This document shows positions 1-11,356 of a stretch of DNA of 64,000 bases, piece by piece. Origin of the DNA: Heracleum sosnowskyi (taxonomy: Eukaryota > Streptophyta > Magnoliopsida > Apiales > Apiaceae); assembly GCA_030848705.1 (NCBI GenBank), contig JAUIZM010000012.1, positions 3,033,001 through 3,097,000 on the forward strand, written 5' to 3'. Made by a program: the position numbers and the translations under genes. Under the pieces are notes generated by a model. The model did not search any database, had not been told where the DNA came from, and worked only from the letters and a program-made list of their open reading frames with translations. Position 1 is the first letter of the stretch, and each line of letters starts with the position of its first letter.

Positions 1-1396
1 AGATTTATAATTAGATTGGATGCATTATATATATGACACATTTTTTGTTATTATAAAATGAATTTTAAATTAATTTTATGAAAGAAAATAATTAGTTATT
101 TGGTATATATATATGTGTGTGTGTGTGTAAAATAACTATAAAATATAAATAAAACTTATGAAAAACTATTTGTTTTGAGTAAAAATATTGTAAAAGGCGA
201 GATAATAAAAATAAATAAATAGTACAACAAAACAATTAAATGAATTATATATTCTAAAATTTTGATAATAATTTGTGTAAACAATAAGCAGATTAAAATA
301 TATAGTCCATAACAAATTTAAAAAAACATGATATTGCATATCGTACATTATGATCAGATCAAATCACATTATACAACCCGGATTATTTAAAATAATTGTC
401 TCCGATCAATCAAATTATCTATATAAATTAAAGTAAGTACATTGTAACAAACGAAAAAATGTGCAATCATACCTAAAAAAAAATTAACCGCAAAAAATAG
501 AAATTTATGTTAATTGCTAGAAAAATGATCCGTGTTTTAATTATTAAAGATGTGTATTTTGAAAAATAAAGGATGAATTCATTGTCAAAACACGGACAGA
601 ACTCAGAAGGCATATGAGCAATTTTAACTTAGGATGATATAAGGAAAAAATATTTATCCATCCATAATCGATCAATTCTCAAGTTCACAGTTAAAAAAAA
701 AGTATGTTTGTTTGAAAGAATTGAAACACATCGAAATGGTACCAAACTTACTTAATAATAGAATGATTTGACACAAGGTAGTTTCACTTAAGTCAATTAG
801 CTACATTATCATATGTTCTGAAAGTTAGATAGACAGGGGAAGAGAAATAAAGATAAAAAAAAATGCTTAAAATCAAGAGGTCAGAAGAAAAGACATAAAC
901 GAGTTATAAAGAAAGTTTTAAGAACCATAAACGCAAGGCCTAAGTAGAGTATTAGAAGATTTAAGAAAGTTTTTGAGTAAAATCAGTACTAAAACCTACA
1001 ATCTCATATTGCATCATCTTGAAGGCTATTTAGTTTCTACCTTGAATATTGTCAAAGATGAACTAAATGAATGAATCATTTTTGAAGAACTGGAAAAATT
1101 TTAGGATTATAATTTTAAAAATGTTTTCTTAATTAGAAAACATACATAGAACACTCTAATTCTATTTTATGATCCACAACAAAATTAAAAACAGACATGA
1201 TTTATCAAAACTACTCGTATTAGTTTTCACATTATAAACTTCAACATATTTAAGCAAGTACAGCATAGTCATAACATTAACAATAAAAACTTCATGACAT
1301 CAAAAATATACAATAATATGTGTCAAATGACATTGATAATGCGTAGTTTAGTTTAAAATCACAATCTAAACTAACGGCCCATGTTTTACACGAGTT
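1..1396. other. AT-rich intergenic DNA
   Basis: No supported gene. The only ORFs are short and have no recognisable protein character. A short (TA)n(TG)n microsatellite lies at about 106-128. The rest is unstructured AT-rich sequence. Confidence 0.7.
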
Positions 1397-3093
1397 TTTA
1401 TGCGAGTACAGTATAAATTAATTAGTGAAATACTAAGAATTGCAGGGTGGTTGAGAGTTGAGACTCGAGAGATCGAGATCGCGTCAAGTCCAATCCGAAG
1501 ACCCACATTCTTAACTATCAGCTTATTCATTTTCAACTCACATCTAAGACCATTGATTACAATTTACAAGGACAGAGAATATGCCTTATTCTATTTTCAT
1601 TTCATTTTCCTTATTTGAGAGAAAGCTTGAATATCATTTTTTTAAAATTTAACATCAAGGCCTATAAATAATAATTTTTTTAATATTAATATGAGACTCC
1701 ACATACATATATATGCGTTCATAAATTATAATTTAACACTTTGCATGCCATATTATTTAAAATAAAATTCAAGAACTGTTTCAGGTACGTAGCATTATCC
1801 ATTTACAATTTCATCCGACACATAGCGTTGATTTTTTGTGGATGTGAAAATTTGTTTCCCAACTAGAAGTTGTCAAGTGTTGCCATCCTTTGCTGGAAAA
1901 CATGTTTCTTTTATTTTGTTACATTCCGTGAAATTTATATAATTTACACTGAATTCGTAATGCTACATCTTTAGAACTTCGCACAAACATGTCTTGCTTA
2001 TTTATCATTGAAAGAACCAATATGTGTACATTTTTGATTTAGAAGTGCACACCTTTGCTAAAATTGAGATCAAATTATCCCTAACATATCTAAGTATAAT
2101 ATAAAGTTGAAAATATGCATGAAAATATTTTGGTTAAAGATTTATTAATTTAAGAGTGTGCACATATAAGTAATCTATGATATTTGTTAATATATACTCG
2201 TGTTTATGAATTTTTGTATTATTTACATAATTCCAACTTAAACTCCATCACGATTCTGGTTAAATCGCATAATACGCAAAAATTAATTCGATTTTGAATC
2301 GATCTGAACCGAAACCAAAGTGTGATTCTCGGTTTCGGTTCAACTACTTTAAAAAATTACGGATCATGGGTTGATTTCGGGTTGACAAGAACTCAACCCA
2401 CTCTCAATCTGAACCACATCTATATACTTAACCAAATTTTGTCGATAACCGTTAATCCGAACCGACTAAAACCGAACCGAATGATTTGATTTTGTTGATT
2501 TACGGGTTACGATTTGATTTGAATGTTTCAAAAACCGCTATTTTATGATTTGGTTCGGATTTGACATCTAATCCGAACCAAACCGAACTGCGATCACTCT
2601 ATTGCCCACCATCCCACCGTCTCATAAATGCTAGTCCGACTTATTTGACTTTCGAAACCGGGATTTGACTACTCTTTTTGTCGTCGGGAGCCAATAATGC
2701 TGTCATCATTTTGGCCAGGGCCCTTGATAGGATGTGAAAAAAATGAATTTTGATCTCATTTTAATTTGACATATACAGGTTTTGTTTGGAATTATATTAA
2801 CTACATTGATGTAAAATTAAGTAATATAATAATTAATATTTATTTATCGTTATTGATCAAGTCAATATTAAAATGTTCGGTTTAAGGCCATGAAATGTTA
2901 TTATCATCTGAGTTCGGATCGAAATTCAAACACAAACTCTGTTCAATTTGTTGTCGAACTCGAATTTCGATAGGAAAATGTATTCGTTAGTAGCATCAAA
3001 TATTATTTGATTTGATATAACTAGCGTACAAATTCAAATAAATTTATTCAAATCTGATGAATTCTGTTTATTTACATCCTTGCCTACGATAAC
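1397..3093. repeat. Low-copy repeat block A, copy 1
   Basis: This stretch matches 22985-25785 along most of its length and 21060-21735 in part, with a diverged relative at about 62745-63360. Landmarks are the segment at 1420-1625 (starting TTAGTGAAATACTAAGAA), the segment at 1700-1900 and the CTCATAAATGCTAGTCCGAC segment near 2622. No convincing protein is encoded; a 72-codon ORF here recurs in other copies only because the DNA recurs. This copy is the empty-site reference for two insertions found in copy 3. It ends exactly where a Copia LTR begins. Confidence 0.8.
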
Positions 3094-3342
3094 TGTCAAG
3101 ACTAGTGGTACTGATACTGATGTCAGTACTCAGTACTGATACTGATTATGTAAATAATTAATTAGTTTATTCTTTTTGTATATTAGAATATTACAGCTGT
3201 CAATTCAGTTAGAGTAACATATTCGGTTATAGTAACTGATTTTGGCTACAAGCACCTTGTATATAGTCTAGTGTTAAATCATATTTTAAGTACTTTTTCG
3301 CTTTCAATACAAGAACTCGGTTCTTCATTTCACAAATTATCA
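3094..3342 (+). repeat. Copia 5' LTR (unpaired)
   Basis: A 249-bp segment starts TGTCAAGACTAGTGG and ends ATTATCA, followed directly by a primer-binding site. It contains direct repeats of TACTGAT near its start. No second copy exists in the window, so its 3' partner has been lost. Five bases before it read ATAAC, one arm of the expected target duplication. Confidence 0.75.
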
Positions 3343-3357
3343 TGGTATTAGAGCTAG
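3343..3357 (+). promoter_or_regulatory. Primer-binding site of the Copia element
   Basis: TGGTATTAGAGCTAG follows the LTR directly. It is one mismatch from the TGGTATCAGAGC core complementary to plant initiator Met-tRNA, the usual Copia primer. Confidence 0.75.
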
Positions 3358-3764
3358 CTAAACCAGTTTTGCGAATTGTTCAGAGATAAACTAAATACAT
3401 GTGTTTTTTCCCCATTTTGTGTTATCTTCGTTGACATCTCATTCTAAAATTCATCGTTTTCTTTCTGAAAATCGTTTTTTTGTCACTTACAAGATACATA
3501 CACAGTTATATGTATAGTTTAATCATCTATCTTTCAAGATCTTCGTTAAATCATTAATGTTTAGCGATCTAAACCTGATTGTTTTCACTAGATTCTAAAA
3601 ATTCAGCTTAATTCTTGATTTGTTTATGTTCATTCAACATTTTCTTGATTGTTCATCACTTAAGATTCTTGATTGTGCCATTTCTTGATTAGAATGGTGT
3701 AGTTTATTGTTTGCTTATCAATCTTTGTTAATTTCTAAGGTTTTAGTTCTTTCGTTGATTACAT

Positions 3765-5433
3765 ATGCATCAAGATCCTTCTTGTGTGTATTACATACAT
3801 CCTTCTGATGCGTCTGTAACGCAATTTGTTTCTGTTAAATTCAACGGAGTCGGTTTTCATAATTGGAAACGTTCTATGGTTTTAACTCTATCTACTAAGA
3901 ATAAGATTGGTTTCGTTGATGGAACGATTGTTAAGCCTGTGATTACATCTCCAGAGTATAAATTTTGGGAGAGGTGTAATAATTTGGTAATATCCCGGTT
4001 ATTGGCTAATTTGGATGAGGTTATTGCAAAGAGTGTGTTGTTTTTTCAAACGGCTGTAGAAATATGGCAGGACTTGGAAGATAGATATGACTATACATCT
4101 ATGACACATGTTTATTCTCTGGAGCAACAGCTGCTAGACATTAATCAAGGAAATGATTCTGTTTCTGAATTCTTTACTAAGATCAAAACTCTATGGGATG
4201 GTATCAATGATGCCAATCCACTGCCTTACTGCACTTGCAACAAGTGTACATGCAATTTATCTCAGAGACTGGTTCAAAGACAACAAGATCACAGAGTTCT
4301 TCAGTTCATGATGAAGTTGTCTGAACAATTTGCTTTGGTGAGAGGTAATGTGCTAATGTAACACCCATGTCCCACATCGAGGAGATTTGGGACTTCTGTT
4401 CAGTTTATAAGACAAAGTACTACTACTAATTAGTACCAACAAATCATGATCTTTTGGGGGTCTGTGGTGGGCTAGTCGTTACCCAAGTTGACTGCGTTTA
4501 GGCCAGTAGGCTTCGGCTTATTTCGGACTCGGAATCGGGACTTGACCCGATTTTCAAAAAAAAGACTCGGGATTTGACCCGGGTTGTCACATATGGTATC
4601 AGAGCGGACTCTCGAAAGCTTGTCGAGGCAAGTTGCCGGAGGTGGGGACATGAAGGCTGGTGGTATTATCCCACAATGGACAGAGATCCGGAGGTGGGGA
4701 CACGAAACCAGCCGGTATTATCCCACAATGGCTAGGGAGGAACGATCTTGGAACCAATGTGCTATATCCGTTCAGGCTTGACGAGGACGTCAAGAGTTTA
4801 AGTGGGGGAGTTTGTAACACCCATGTCCCACATCGAGGAGATTTGGGACTTCTGTTCAGTTTATAAGATAAAGTACTACTACTAATTAGTACCAACAAAT
4901 CATGATCTTTTGGGGGTCTGTGGTGGGCTAGTCGTTACCCAAGTTGACTGCGTTTAGGCCAGTAGGCTTCGGCTTATTTCGGACTCGGAATCAGGACTTG
5001 ACCCGATTTTCAAAAAAAAGACTCGGGATTTGACCCGGGTTGTCACAGCTAATGATGCAACCTCTACCTAATATAGCTCAAACCTACAGATTATTTGCAC
5101 AAGAAGAAAGGCATAAAGAGATATCTTCTTCTCAAACTGAGCCAATGGCATTTTATGTTGAAAAGAGAAGATTTAATTCTTCGTATCAAGGCAACAAGAA
5201 TTCATATAATACTGGTATCTTTGGTGGCAATCACTATAATGCTAATACTGGTGTCTCTAGTGGTGCTTATCTTCAACATGACTCTAATAGTTCCAGACCT
5301 TCTATGATGCGAAATAGGAAAACTAATAAGCCTGCTTATTTCTGCAATCACTGCAAGATTCCAGGTCATAGCGTGGAAAGGTGCTTCAAACTAAATGGTT
5401 ATCCACCTGGATTTCTGGAAAACAGAACAGGAA
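3765..5433 (+). pseudogene. Copia gag, interrupted by TRIM
   Basis: Gag of the plus-strand Copia element. The N-terminal part (3765-4356) has the copia-type gag (Retrotran_gag_3/UBN2) character, with a FNGVGFHNWKRSM-like segment near residue 27. The second part (5053-5433) contains a CCHC zinc knuckle, CNHCKIPGHSVERC, followed by the family-typical hydrophobic GYPPGF. The ATG at 3765 is about 420 bp downstream of the primer site, a normal leader length. The TRIM at 4357-5047 splits the frame, and its own first codons end the upstream ORF with TAA. The reading frame agrees on both sides of the TRIM once the target duplication is allowed for, so gag was open when the TRIM landed. A frameshift near 5430 separates the zinc knuckle from the pol part. 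Confidence 0.8.
4357..5047 (+). mobile_element. TRIM (terminal-repeat retrotransposon in miniature)
   Basis: A 691-bp element with two 235-bp LTRs (4357-4591 and 4813-5047) differing at about two positions. Each LTR starts TGTAACACCCATGTCCCAC and ends GTTGTCACA. Next to the left LTR is TATGGTATCAGAGCGG, a Met-tRNA primer site, and next to the right LTR is AGTGGGGGAGTT, a polypurine tract. The internal 221 bp has no coding capacity and contains two imperfect copies of a GGAGGTGGGGACA...TATTATCCCACAATGG unit. A perfect 5-bp target duplication, GCTAA, lies at 4352-4356 and 5048-5052. The element must use replication proteins supplied in trans. Confidence 0.95.
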
Positions 5434-6363
5434 GGTTGCAGCATTGTCAATTCAATCTACATATAATTCATGTGCATATCACTCTAATACCGAGGAGTTA
5501 CAAACTGGTGCTGAGACTGTTACTGTGGCTCAATACATTCATTTGCTGAGTTTGATTACCCAAAAAAATGGACAGGATGAATCTGATAATAACAAACATA
5601 CAGCTTTACTGGTAGGTAAATTTTGTTTGTTCTCTAATGTTGCTAGTACTTGGATCATTGATAGTGAATCAACTGATCACATATGTCCCAATCTTGACTG
5701 TTTTACAACATTTCAACTTGTCAAAGAAAGTGACTCTATTACCATTCCAGATGGAAAGAAAATAAAAGTGTTTTATACGTGCTCTATAAGGTTGACAGAT
5801 GACATTACACTCAAAAACGTTCTCCATGTACCTGATTTTCAGTTTCGATTGATTTCAGTAACCAAGTTATGTGTAGATTTAGCTTATCAAGTAATTTTTA
5901 CTGATGATAAATGCTTTCTTCAGGGCCATTCCTTGAAAAAGCCTAAGATTCAACTTGGTAGCATATCTAATGGCTTGTATACTCTGTTGCCTTATATTTC
6001 AAGTTCTGGTTCTATAGTCAACTATTGTAATACTGCACAGTCTACAAATGTCAAGGAAGCTCAACTCTGGCATCTTAGGATGGGACATCTTCCTTTTAAT
6101 AAATTGAAGCTGATTGTTCTTATTACATCTGTTCAAAGCTGTTTAGATTCTACTATTTGTCAAGTTTGTCCAGCAGCAAAACAAGTTCGGAAATCTTTTC
6201 CTATCAGTCGGATAAAATCTACAACTGTGTTTCAACTATTGCATGTGGATATTTGGGGACCTTACAAAACTAAGTCTCTTACTGGTTGTACCCAATTTAT
6301 AACCATTGTTGATGACTTTTCCAGATATACTTGGGTTCATCTTATCAAGCATAAGTCTGAGGT
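5434..6363 (+). pseudogene. Copia pol fragment: protease, GAG-pre-integrase, integrase start
   Basis: Continuous frame to about 6363. The retroviral-type aspartic protease motif near 5655 reads DSESTDHI where Copia elements normally have DSGATDHI, so the glycine of the catalytic DSG triad is replaced by Glu. The GAG-pre-integrase domain is recognisable by LWHLRMGHLPFNKLK (about 6067-6111), with the two Cys of the integrase zinc finger downstream (CQVCPAAK). The integrase core starts with HVDIWGPY, the first catalytic Asp, and VDDFSRYTWV. The other two catalytic residues are missing because the element is truncated. Confidence 0.8.
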
Positions 6364-6385
6364 ACAGAACATCCACTATCCATGA

Positions 6386-8706
6386 CCAACACATTTTCTG
6401 TTTACCCTGCAATCAGACAAAAATACACTAGTCAGAATATTTAAGAACCCACACTTGTTGGGTTCTCATTCCATGCATTTTACTAACTTTAGCGGCAGAA
6501 GTCTTTTTGACATTAGCAGTCCTGACATGATAGTATCCATCAGGATTTGCTTTGTCAGTATCAGTATTGAAAGATGAATGCTTCTCATTGACATTCTTAA
6601 ATTTACCAGAATTTGCACTTTTATTAAACTTAGGTAAAGGATCAAAAAAGTTATGGTACAAATTATGTTATTCTTCACAAGTATAAATAGAATGCCATTT
6701 ACTGCACAATAAAAACAAGACTTCTGTGGTTTATAAAATACTGATCTATTCCTAACATCAGACCTAGAAATCTCAGTAACCTTCTTTTTACTCTTCCTGC
6801 AATCAATAGCAAGATGATTAGAGTTACCACAGGTAAAACAACATTTTCTTGGTGCATTTGGGATAAACTTATAATTATTCTCTTTATTAATCCCAACTTT
6901 ACCATTCCTGTTTCTTTTGACAGTTGGTGACTTTTTTTTCCCTGTTTCTTCACAAACTTTATCTTTAAGTTATTTATGAGACAATAATCCTACATTTTTC
7001 TTGTCAGGTTTAGACTTAGGATCTGAGACTGGTTGGCCAAAAGTAGATCCCTTTTCAAAAGTTGAATTGGGATCTTTACCAAATACAAATTTAACAGGCT
7101 TAATTTTTGATTTGGTCTTGTCTATAACATGTCTATAGTTCATTGGACTAACTGTCTCATCAATAACAACTTTTTTCTTCATTTTCTTATCTTCATCTGA
7201 CTTGTACCCTAAACACTCTTTCCAATTCTTAGAAGTATTAATTTCCTGAAATTTCCTTCCAGAATCTGTCCAAGTTTTGATTTTCTCATTAACATTCTCA
7301 AGTTCTTTTTCAAGAGCAGTACATTTAAATTCCATCTCAAGTTTCATGTGTTTAGCATTATCACACTCTTTTTGTACTTCTTGCATAAAAGAAAATTCAG
7401 CTTCTAAATGCTCATTCATTTTCCTAAGTTCAGACATCTCAGATAAGATCCTAGCATTTTCAGCAGATTGACTTCTAAAGCTAATATGCAATGACTTTAG
7501 AAAACATCTTAACTCAGAGACATTATTTGCATCAAAAATCAGAAATAGTACTTGGTACCTTTTCATCAGGAACAACAGTCTCATCAGTATTGGCCATTAG
7601 AGCATAGTTGACCACCTTACTGTCAGAATCTGAGGAAGAATCCATCCAATCCTTGTTTGATGTGATGAGTGCTTTAGCCTTCTTGCACTCAGTTGCAAAG
7701 TGCCCCATTCCATTACACTTGTAACACCTTATCTTTGACTTGTCAAATTTGGTGCTTTTGTTGTCCTTCTTGTTGTACTTGTCTTTGTCAGCATTGAAGG
7801 TCTTTTTCTGAAAGTTGCCATGTCTTCTAGCCTTCCTGAACTTCATCTTCCTGAATCCCTTGACTCTCATAGCAACCATCTCCTACATGTTAGAGTCGGT
7901 AGAATCATCATCAGTATTGGCATCAGGATTGCCATTAGTATCTGATGATGAGTCATCAAGATCTGACTCCACCATTCTTGATTTTCCTCTAGAGACCTCC
8001 ACCGCTTTTCCTTTTGATTTTGCCTCAACATTCAAGGCTACAGATTTTGCCTTGCTGCTCTTTTTGTTCTTTCTTTGTTGAACCTAAAGATCATAGGTTC
8101 TTAGCATCCCATAAACCTCATCAAGAGACACAGTGTTTAGATCATAATGATGCCTAATGATTGAAGTTTGAGTATCCCACTCTTCAGATAAAGCTCTCAG
8201 AAACATGGTGTTTGAGTCTTCAGTTACATACTCTTTGCCAACTAGTGATAGATTATTCAGTAGAGTCAGAAATCTATCATACATGTCAGTAAGGCTTTCA
8301 TCAGGTCTAGCATCAAACTGTTCATACTCTTGAATTAGTAAAGCCCTCATGTTCTTCTTAATAGATGCAAATCCTTGGCATTGAGTTTCCAAAGTGTCCC
8401 GAATTTCCTTTGCAGACTTGCATGCAATCACCCTGTTTGACATGACAGCATCAAGACTATTATGCAGAATATTCTTTACCTTTGCATCCCTGAGAACAAG
8501 AGCCTTTTTCTTCTGGTGTCATAGTGTTCAGGTACAGTGTCTGTTCAACCAACAATTCTCTTGGGGATGTATGGTCCATCATTGATCCTGTATAGACACT
8601 CAGGATCTGTTGCTTCCAGGTACATCAGCATTTTCACCCTCCATGTAGGATATTCAGATTTCTTCAGCATGAGAATTTTGATGCTTTCATATTTGAATGT
8701 CGACAT
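6386..8706 (-). pseudogene. SIRE-like Copia gag, degenerate
   Basis: Starts at the ATG at 8704-8706, about 35 bp inside the primer site. The frame breaks repeatedly. The N-terminal piece is 8545-8706; a UBN2-like gag piece is 8084-8443 (with the region LSLVGKEYVTEDSNTMFLR); the zinc-knuckle piece is 7532-7879 with CYKCNGMGHFATEC; a Lys-rich coiled-coil-like piece is 6970-7584; and a second cysteine cluster lies near 6795-6850. The last piece (6428-6661) ends in the linker before protease. At least four frame disruptions separate these parts, so it cannot make a full Gag. Confidence 0.75.
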
Positions 8707-8740
8707 CTTAGATCGTTTCTGATTCAAATTAAATCAGTTT

Positions 8741-8753
8741 GCTCTGATACCAA
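8741..8753 (-). promoter_or_regulatory. Primer-binding site of minus-strand Copia
   Basis: On the minus strand this reads TTGGTATCAGAGC, the initiator Met-tRNA complement used by Copia elements. It lies directly inside the 5' LTR and about 35 bp upstream of the gag ATG. Confidence 0.8.
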
Positions 8754-8977
8754 TTATTTCCCAGTAATAAACAATTGTAGAAGGGGGGTTGAATACAATT
8801 CTATAAGATTCTCGACTTTAATAAATAAAAATATGAATAATAACAGTTTTATTAAATATGGTATAAAACTTTTACAAAACTCTCTCAAGAAATTCTTATG
8901 TTCTTGAGAGCTGCTAGGTACAATGATACTCGTGTATGCGATTGATATAAAATCAAAACCTAAACTGTGTTTATATG
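8754..8977 (-). repeat. Copia 5' LTR, part 1 (inner end)
   Basis: LTR of the minus-strand Copia element, from the primer site to the Gypsy insertion. It contains GTAGAAGGGGGGTTGAATAC, a motif shared with the LTR of the Copia element at 32593-43216. The expected terminal CA (minus strand) seems mutated. The LTR resumes at 15968. Confidence 0.7.
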
Positions 8978-9674
8978 TGTTGTGGAATAAAATCTGAGCT
9001 TACGAATTTAATGCGAGGGTTTAATGAGCTTCGAGCTTTTATGGCTGCACTTGTGTTTCGAGACTAAATCGGTCCTCACAAGATGCCTACGTATCTCAAT
9101 TCGTTATTGAGAATCAAGCCAAAGACGTAGTTCTTGGTGTTGCCCTCAGGGCTATGGCGGCAGGGGCACACCAAGGACGTAGTGACTTGTATGTCCTTAT
9201 TCGAGGATGAAGTCTAAAACGTAGTTCTAGGGGTGCCTTTATGGCTTGTTGCGCCTTCGAGGCGTTGGGACGTATGGAGTTGTGCCCAAAACGTGACGTA
9301 TGGAGCTGTGTCCAAAACGTAGTTCTGATTGTAGGATCAAGGTCCTTGTATAGGCGTCTAGAGCCTAGTATTTATGGTATGTTTAGGAGTCTTAGCGAAT
9401 AAGTATCCTTTTTGATATTGGATAAACATTGTATTTCTTGCTGGAGAATTCGTTTCCTTGTTGATAAAGGCTATGACTCATTAATTGACTTTAATTGGGA
9501 TTCCGGATCCTTCTTTGATGAATTTACCATATTTTGGACTCTTTTTATGAGCTGTATATTTTCCCTATTCATTAATTACGAAATTAATGAATAATTAGGG
9601 TGTCAGGCCTTAAATATCGGCCTTTCCATTGACTTGTAAATTATATTTCTATAATTACTTTTCTGACCATATCA
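8978..9674 (-). repeat. Gypsy 1 LTR (3' in element orientation)
   Basis: A 697-bp LTR. On the plus strand it starts TGTTGTGGAATAAAATC and ends TGACCATATCA. It differs from its partner at 15266-15962 by roughly 14 substitutions counted by eye, about 98% identity. Internal short direct repeats of the module AAAACGTAGTTCT and CGTATGGAGYTGTG lie at about 9205-9330. Confidence 0.93.
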
Positions 9675-9686
9675 TTTGCCCCCAAC
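9675..9686 (-). promoter_or_regulatory. Polypurine tract of Gypsy 1
   Basis: On the minus strand GTTGGGGGCAAA directly precedes the 3' LTR. This is the expected place and composition of the plus-strand DNA primer. Confidence 0.8.
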
Positions 9687-9739
9687 TTCTGGGAAATTCT
9701 CCTTGGGGTTTTCGTAGAAGTTATAACGTGTTTTTCCTC

Positions 9740-10580
9740 AAAATTTTCCATTTTAAGGGCATTTTTGACCTCAAATTAGGTCATTTTCGACCTCCTTTTT
9801 GACCAGGAAACAAGTCATTTTCGACCTCAAATTCGACCAGGAAACATGTCATTTTTGACCTGAAATTCGATCTGGATTTCGACCTCGACTGGAGTGAGGT
9901 CGAAGGTTTCGACCTCGATTTTTAAGTCTTTTTCGACCTCGGTTGGTCCCAGGTCGATGGTTTCGACCTTGACTTCCCAGTCATTTTCGACCTCGGTCAT
10001 TCGACCTCGATCCCTTATACTTTCTACCTCGATTTACAGTTCATTTTCGACCTGGGTCATTCGACCTCGATTCCTCATACTTTCGACCTCATTTTGCAGG
10101 TCATTTTCGACCATGATTTCTAGGTCAATATCGACCTCGATCTCTAGGTCGTTTTCGACCTCATTTTGGCGTAAGGTCGAACGCTTAGATCTCGTTTTCT
10201 AGGTCATATTCGACCTCATTCTTTCGACCTTGAATCCTTCTGTTTTCGACCTCACTTGGGTGTGAGGTCGAGGGGTTCGAGCTCGATTTATAGTGTATTT
10301 TCGATCTCAATCAATCGACTTCGATCTAGGGTCTTTTTGACCTCGAATTTTCAATTTTTTGACTGGATTTTTGGTGCGGAGTCGATGGAAACGACCTCAA
10401 TTCCTCGTATATTTTCGACTTTGAGCCTTCGATGTTGTTCTAAGGTTTTTTCGACCTCAATTTCATTATTTTTCGACTTTATTTGGGAGCGAGATCGTTG
10501 GAATCGACCTCGTTTTCCCATATGTTTTCGACCTCGATCGTACGATTTCGATTTAATGTCTTTTCGACCTTAAATCTTTG
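9740..10580. repeat. CGACCTC minisatellite in Gypsy 1 3' region
   Basis: About 840 bp in which the core TTTTCGACCTCRAT recurs every 15-35 bp, several dozen times with variants. A higher-order repeat of about 60 bp is visible: the units starting near 9982 and 10042 match over most of their length. The open frames here, for example 9894-10202 on the plus strand, are read-through of the repeat and encode only FSTS/RPRSLILST-type reiterations. It lies between the end of pol and the polypurine tract. Tandem repeats in this position are known from the Retand/Tat group of Gypsy elements. Confidence 0.85.
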
Positions 10581-11356
10581 ATTTTGCCTTGGCTATATTT
10601 CAAATTTCATTCTTTTCTTGGGCCTTAACTAGCCCAATTTTTATTTGGACTTAAATTATTCCAGCCTTGGGCCTTATTGGGCCTTTATTGTTTGGTCTTC
10701 GAATTTGCCTAAGACCCAAATTATTTGGGTTTTAATCTCTATAATCCATAAATGGATTTGTGGGCCTTAACTGGCTATAGACGGTTGCCCTTCCTTAACC
10801 GGTTGGGTTTCCAGTCACTAGGCGATTCCTGGCGAGATTTTCTGTTGAATCTCATCGTTTTCTGGGTTTCTTACTTGAAGTTTTGAAGAATTCTTTGAAG
10901 ATTTTGGGCTTTCTTTGAAGATTCTGGGTTTAAAATGGATGATCGCGCTTCCCAACGTCTATGATAATGCACTAGGATTTCATAGAAGTTATACCGGTCT
11001 TTTTCGAGACTTGGGGTCTTTTTATCTCTTACATGGGACTTAATACCCTTTTTTGGGGATTTTAATATACACTAGTGTTTCACGAGTATCGTCTTGGTGT
11101 AAAGTGTGGAGCGACCTACACATTTACGACGATTTTGCCTTATTCGAGGCTAACTTGACATTTGCATAAGCCTTTTATGTCTTATACCGTCTTGTTTTGG
11201 CTTCAAGCCTTTCATTGAGCATATCGAATGATGGGGTTTGGACTGAATGTCTTAGGTTTCTGGGGTTTCAACCCTTCATTTGCTTTCTAGGAAGCTCATG
11301 ATTTCATCGAACCTTATTTCTATTTGTCCTAGTAGTGAGTCCAATCAGGACACACT
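10581..11356. other. Gypsy 1 3' non-coding region with possible antisense-ORF relic
   Basis: Between the pol stop and the minisatellite. No long ORF. On the plus strand, after a T/C-rich stretch with direct repeats of CTTTGAAGATT (about 10886-10925), an ATG at 10935 opens a nine-codon frame. By analogy with Gypsy 2, which carries a plus-strand ORF in the same place, this may be the start of a deleted antisense ORF. That is inference. Confidence 0.4.

Larger units (their letters stand above)
3094..6363 (+). mobile_element. Truncated Copia retrotransposon (plus strand)
   Basis: Left part of a Ty1/copia element: 5' LTR, tRNA-Met-type primer site, gag, protease, GAG-pre-integrase and the start of integrase. 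The element stops abruptly near 6363 inside the integrase core, where a different Copia element on the other strand begins. No reverse transcriptase, RNase H or 3' LTR remains. The left boundary is sharp because the paralogous block A copy at about 25770 continues past it without the element. A TRIM is inserted at 4357-5047. Confidence 0.85.

Noticed and set aside
1400..1618. 72-codon ORF repeated in block A copies
   Set aside because: It is disrupted in the other copies (an extra segment at 23073, different frames) and has no protein character. The DNA repeat explains its recurrence.
4584..4898. ORFs within the TRIM, on both strands
   Set aside because: They span LTR and internal region of a non-coding element, with no relation to gag or pol.
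4357..5047. Cassandra-type TRIM with 5S rRNA in the LTR
   Set aside because: The LTR start resembles that group, but no 5S-like sequence could be recognised in the 235-bp LTR.
9894..10202. 102-codon ORF and a following 105-codon ORF
   Set aside because: They are read-through of the CGACCTC minisatellite. No start context and no family character.
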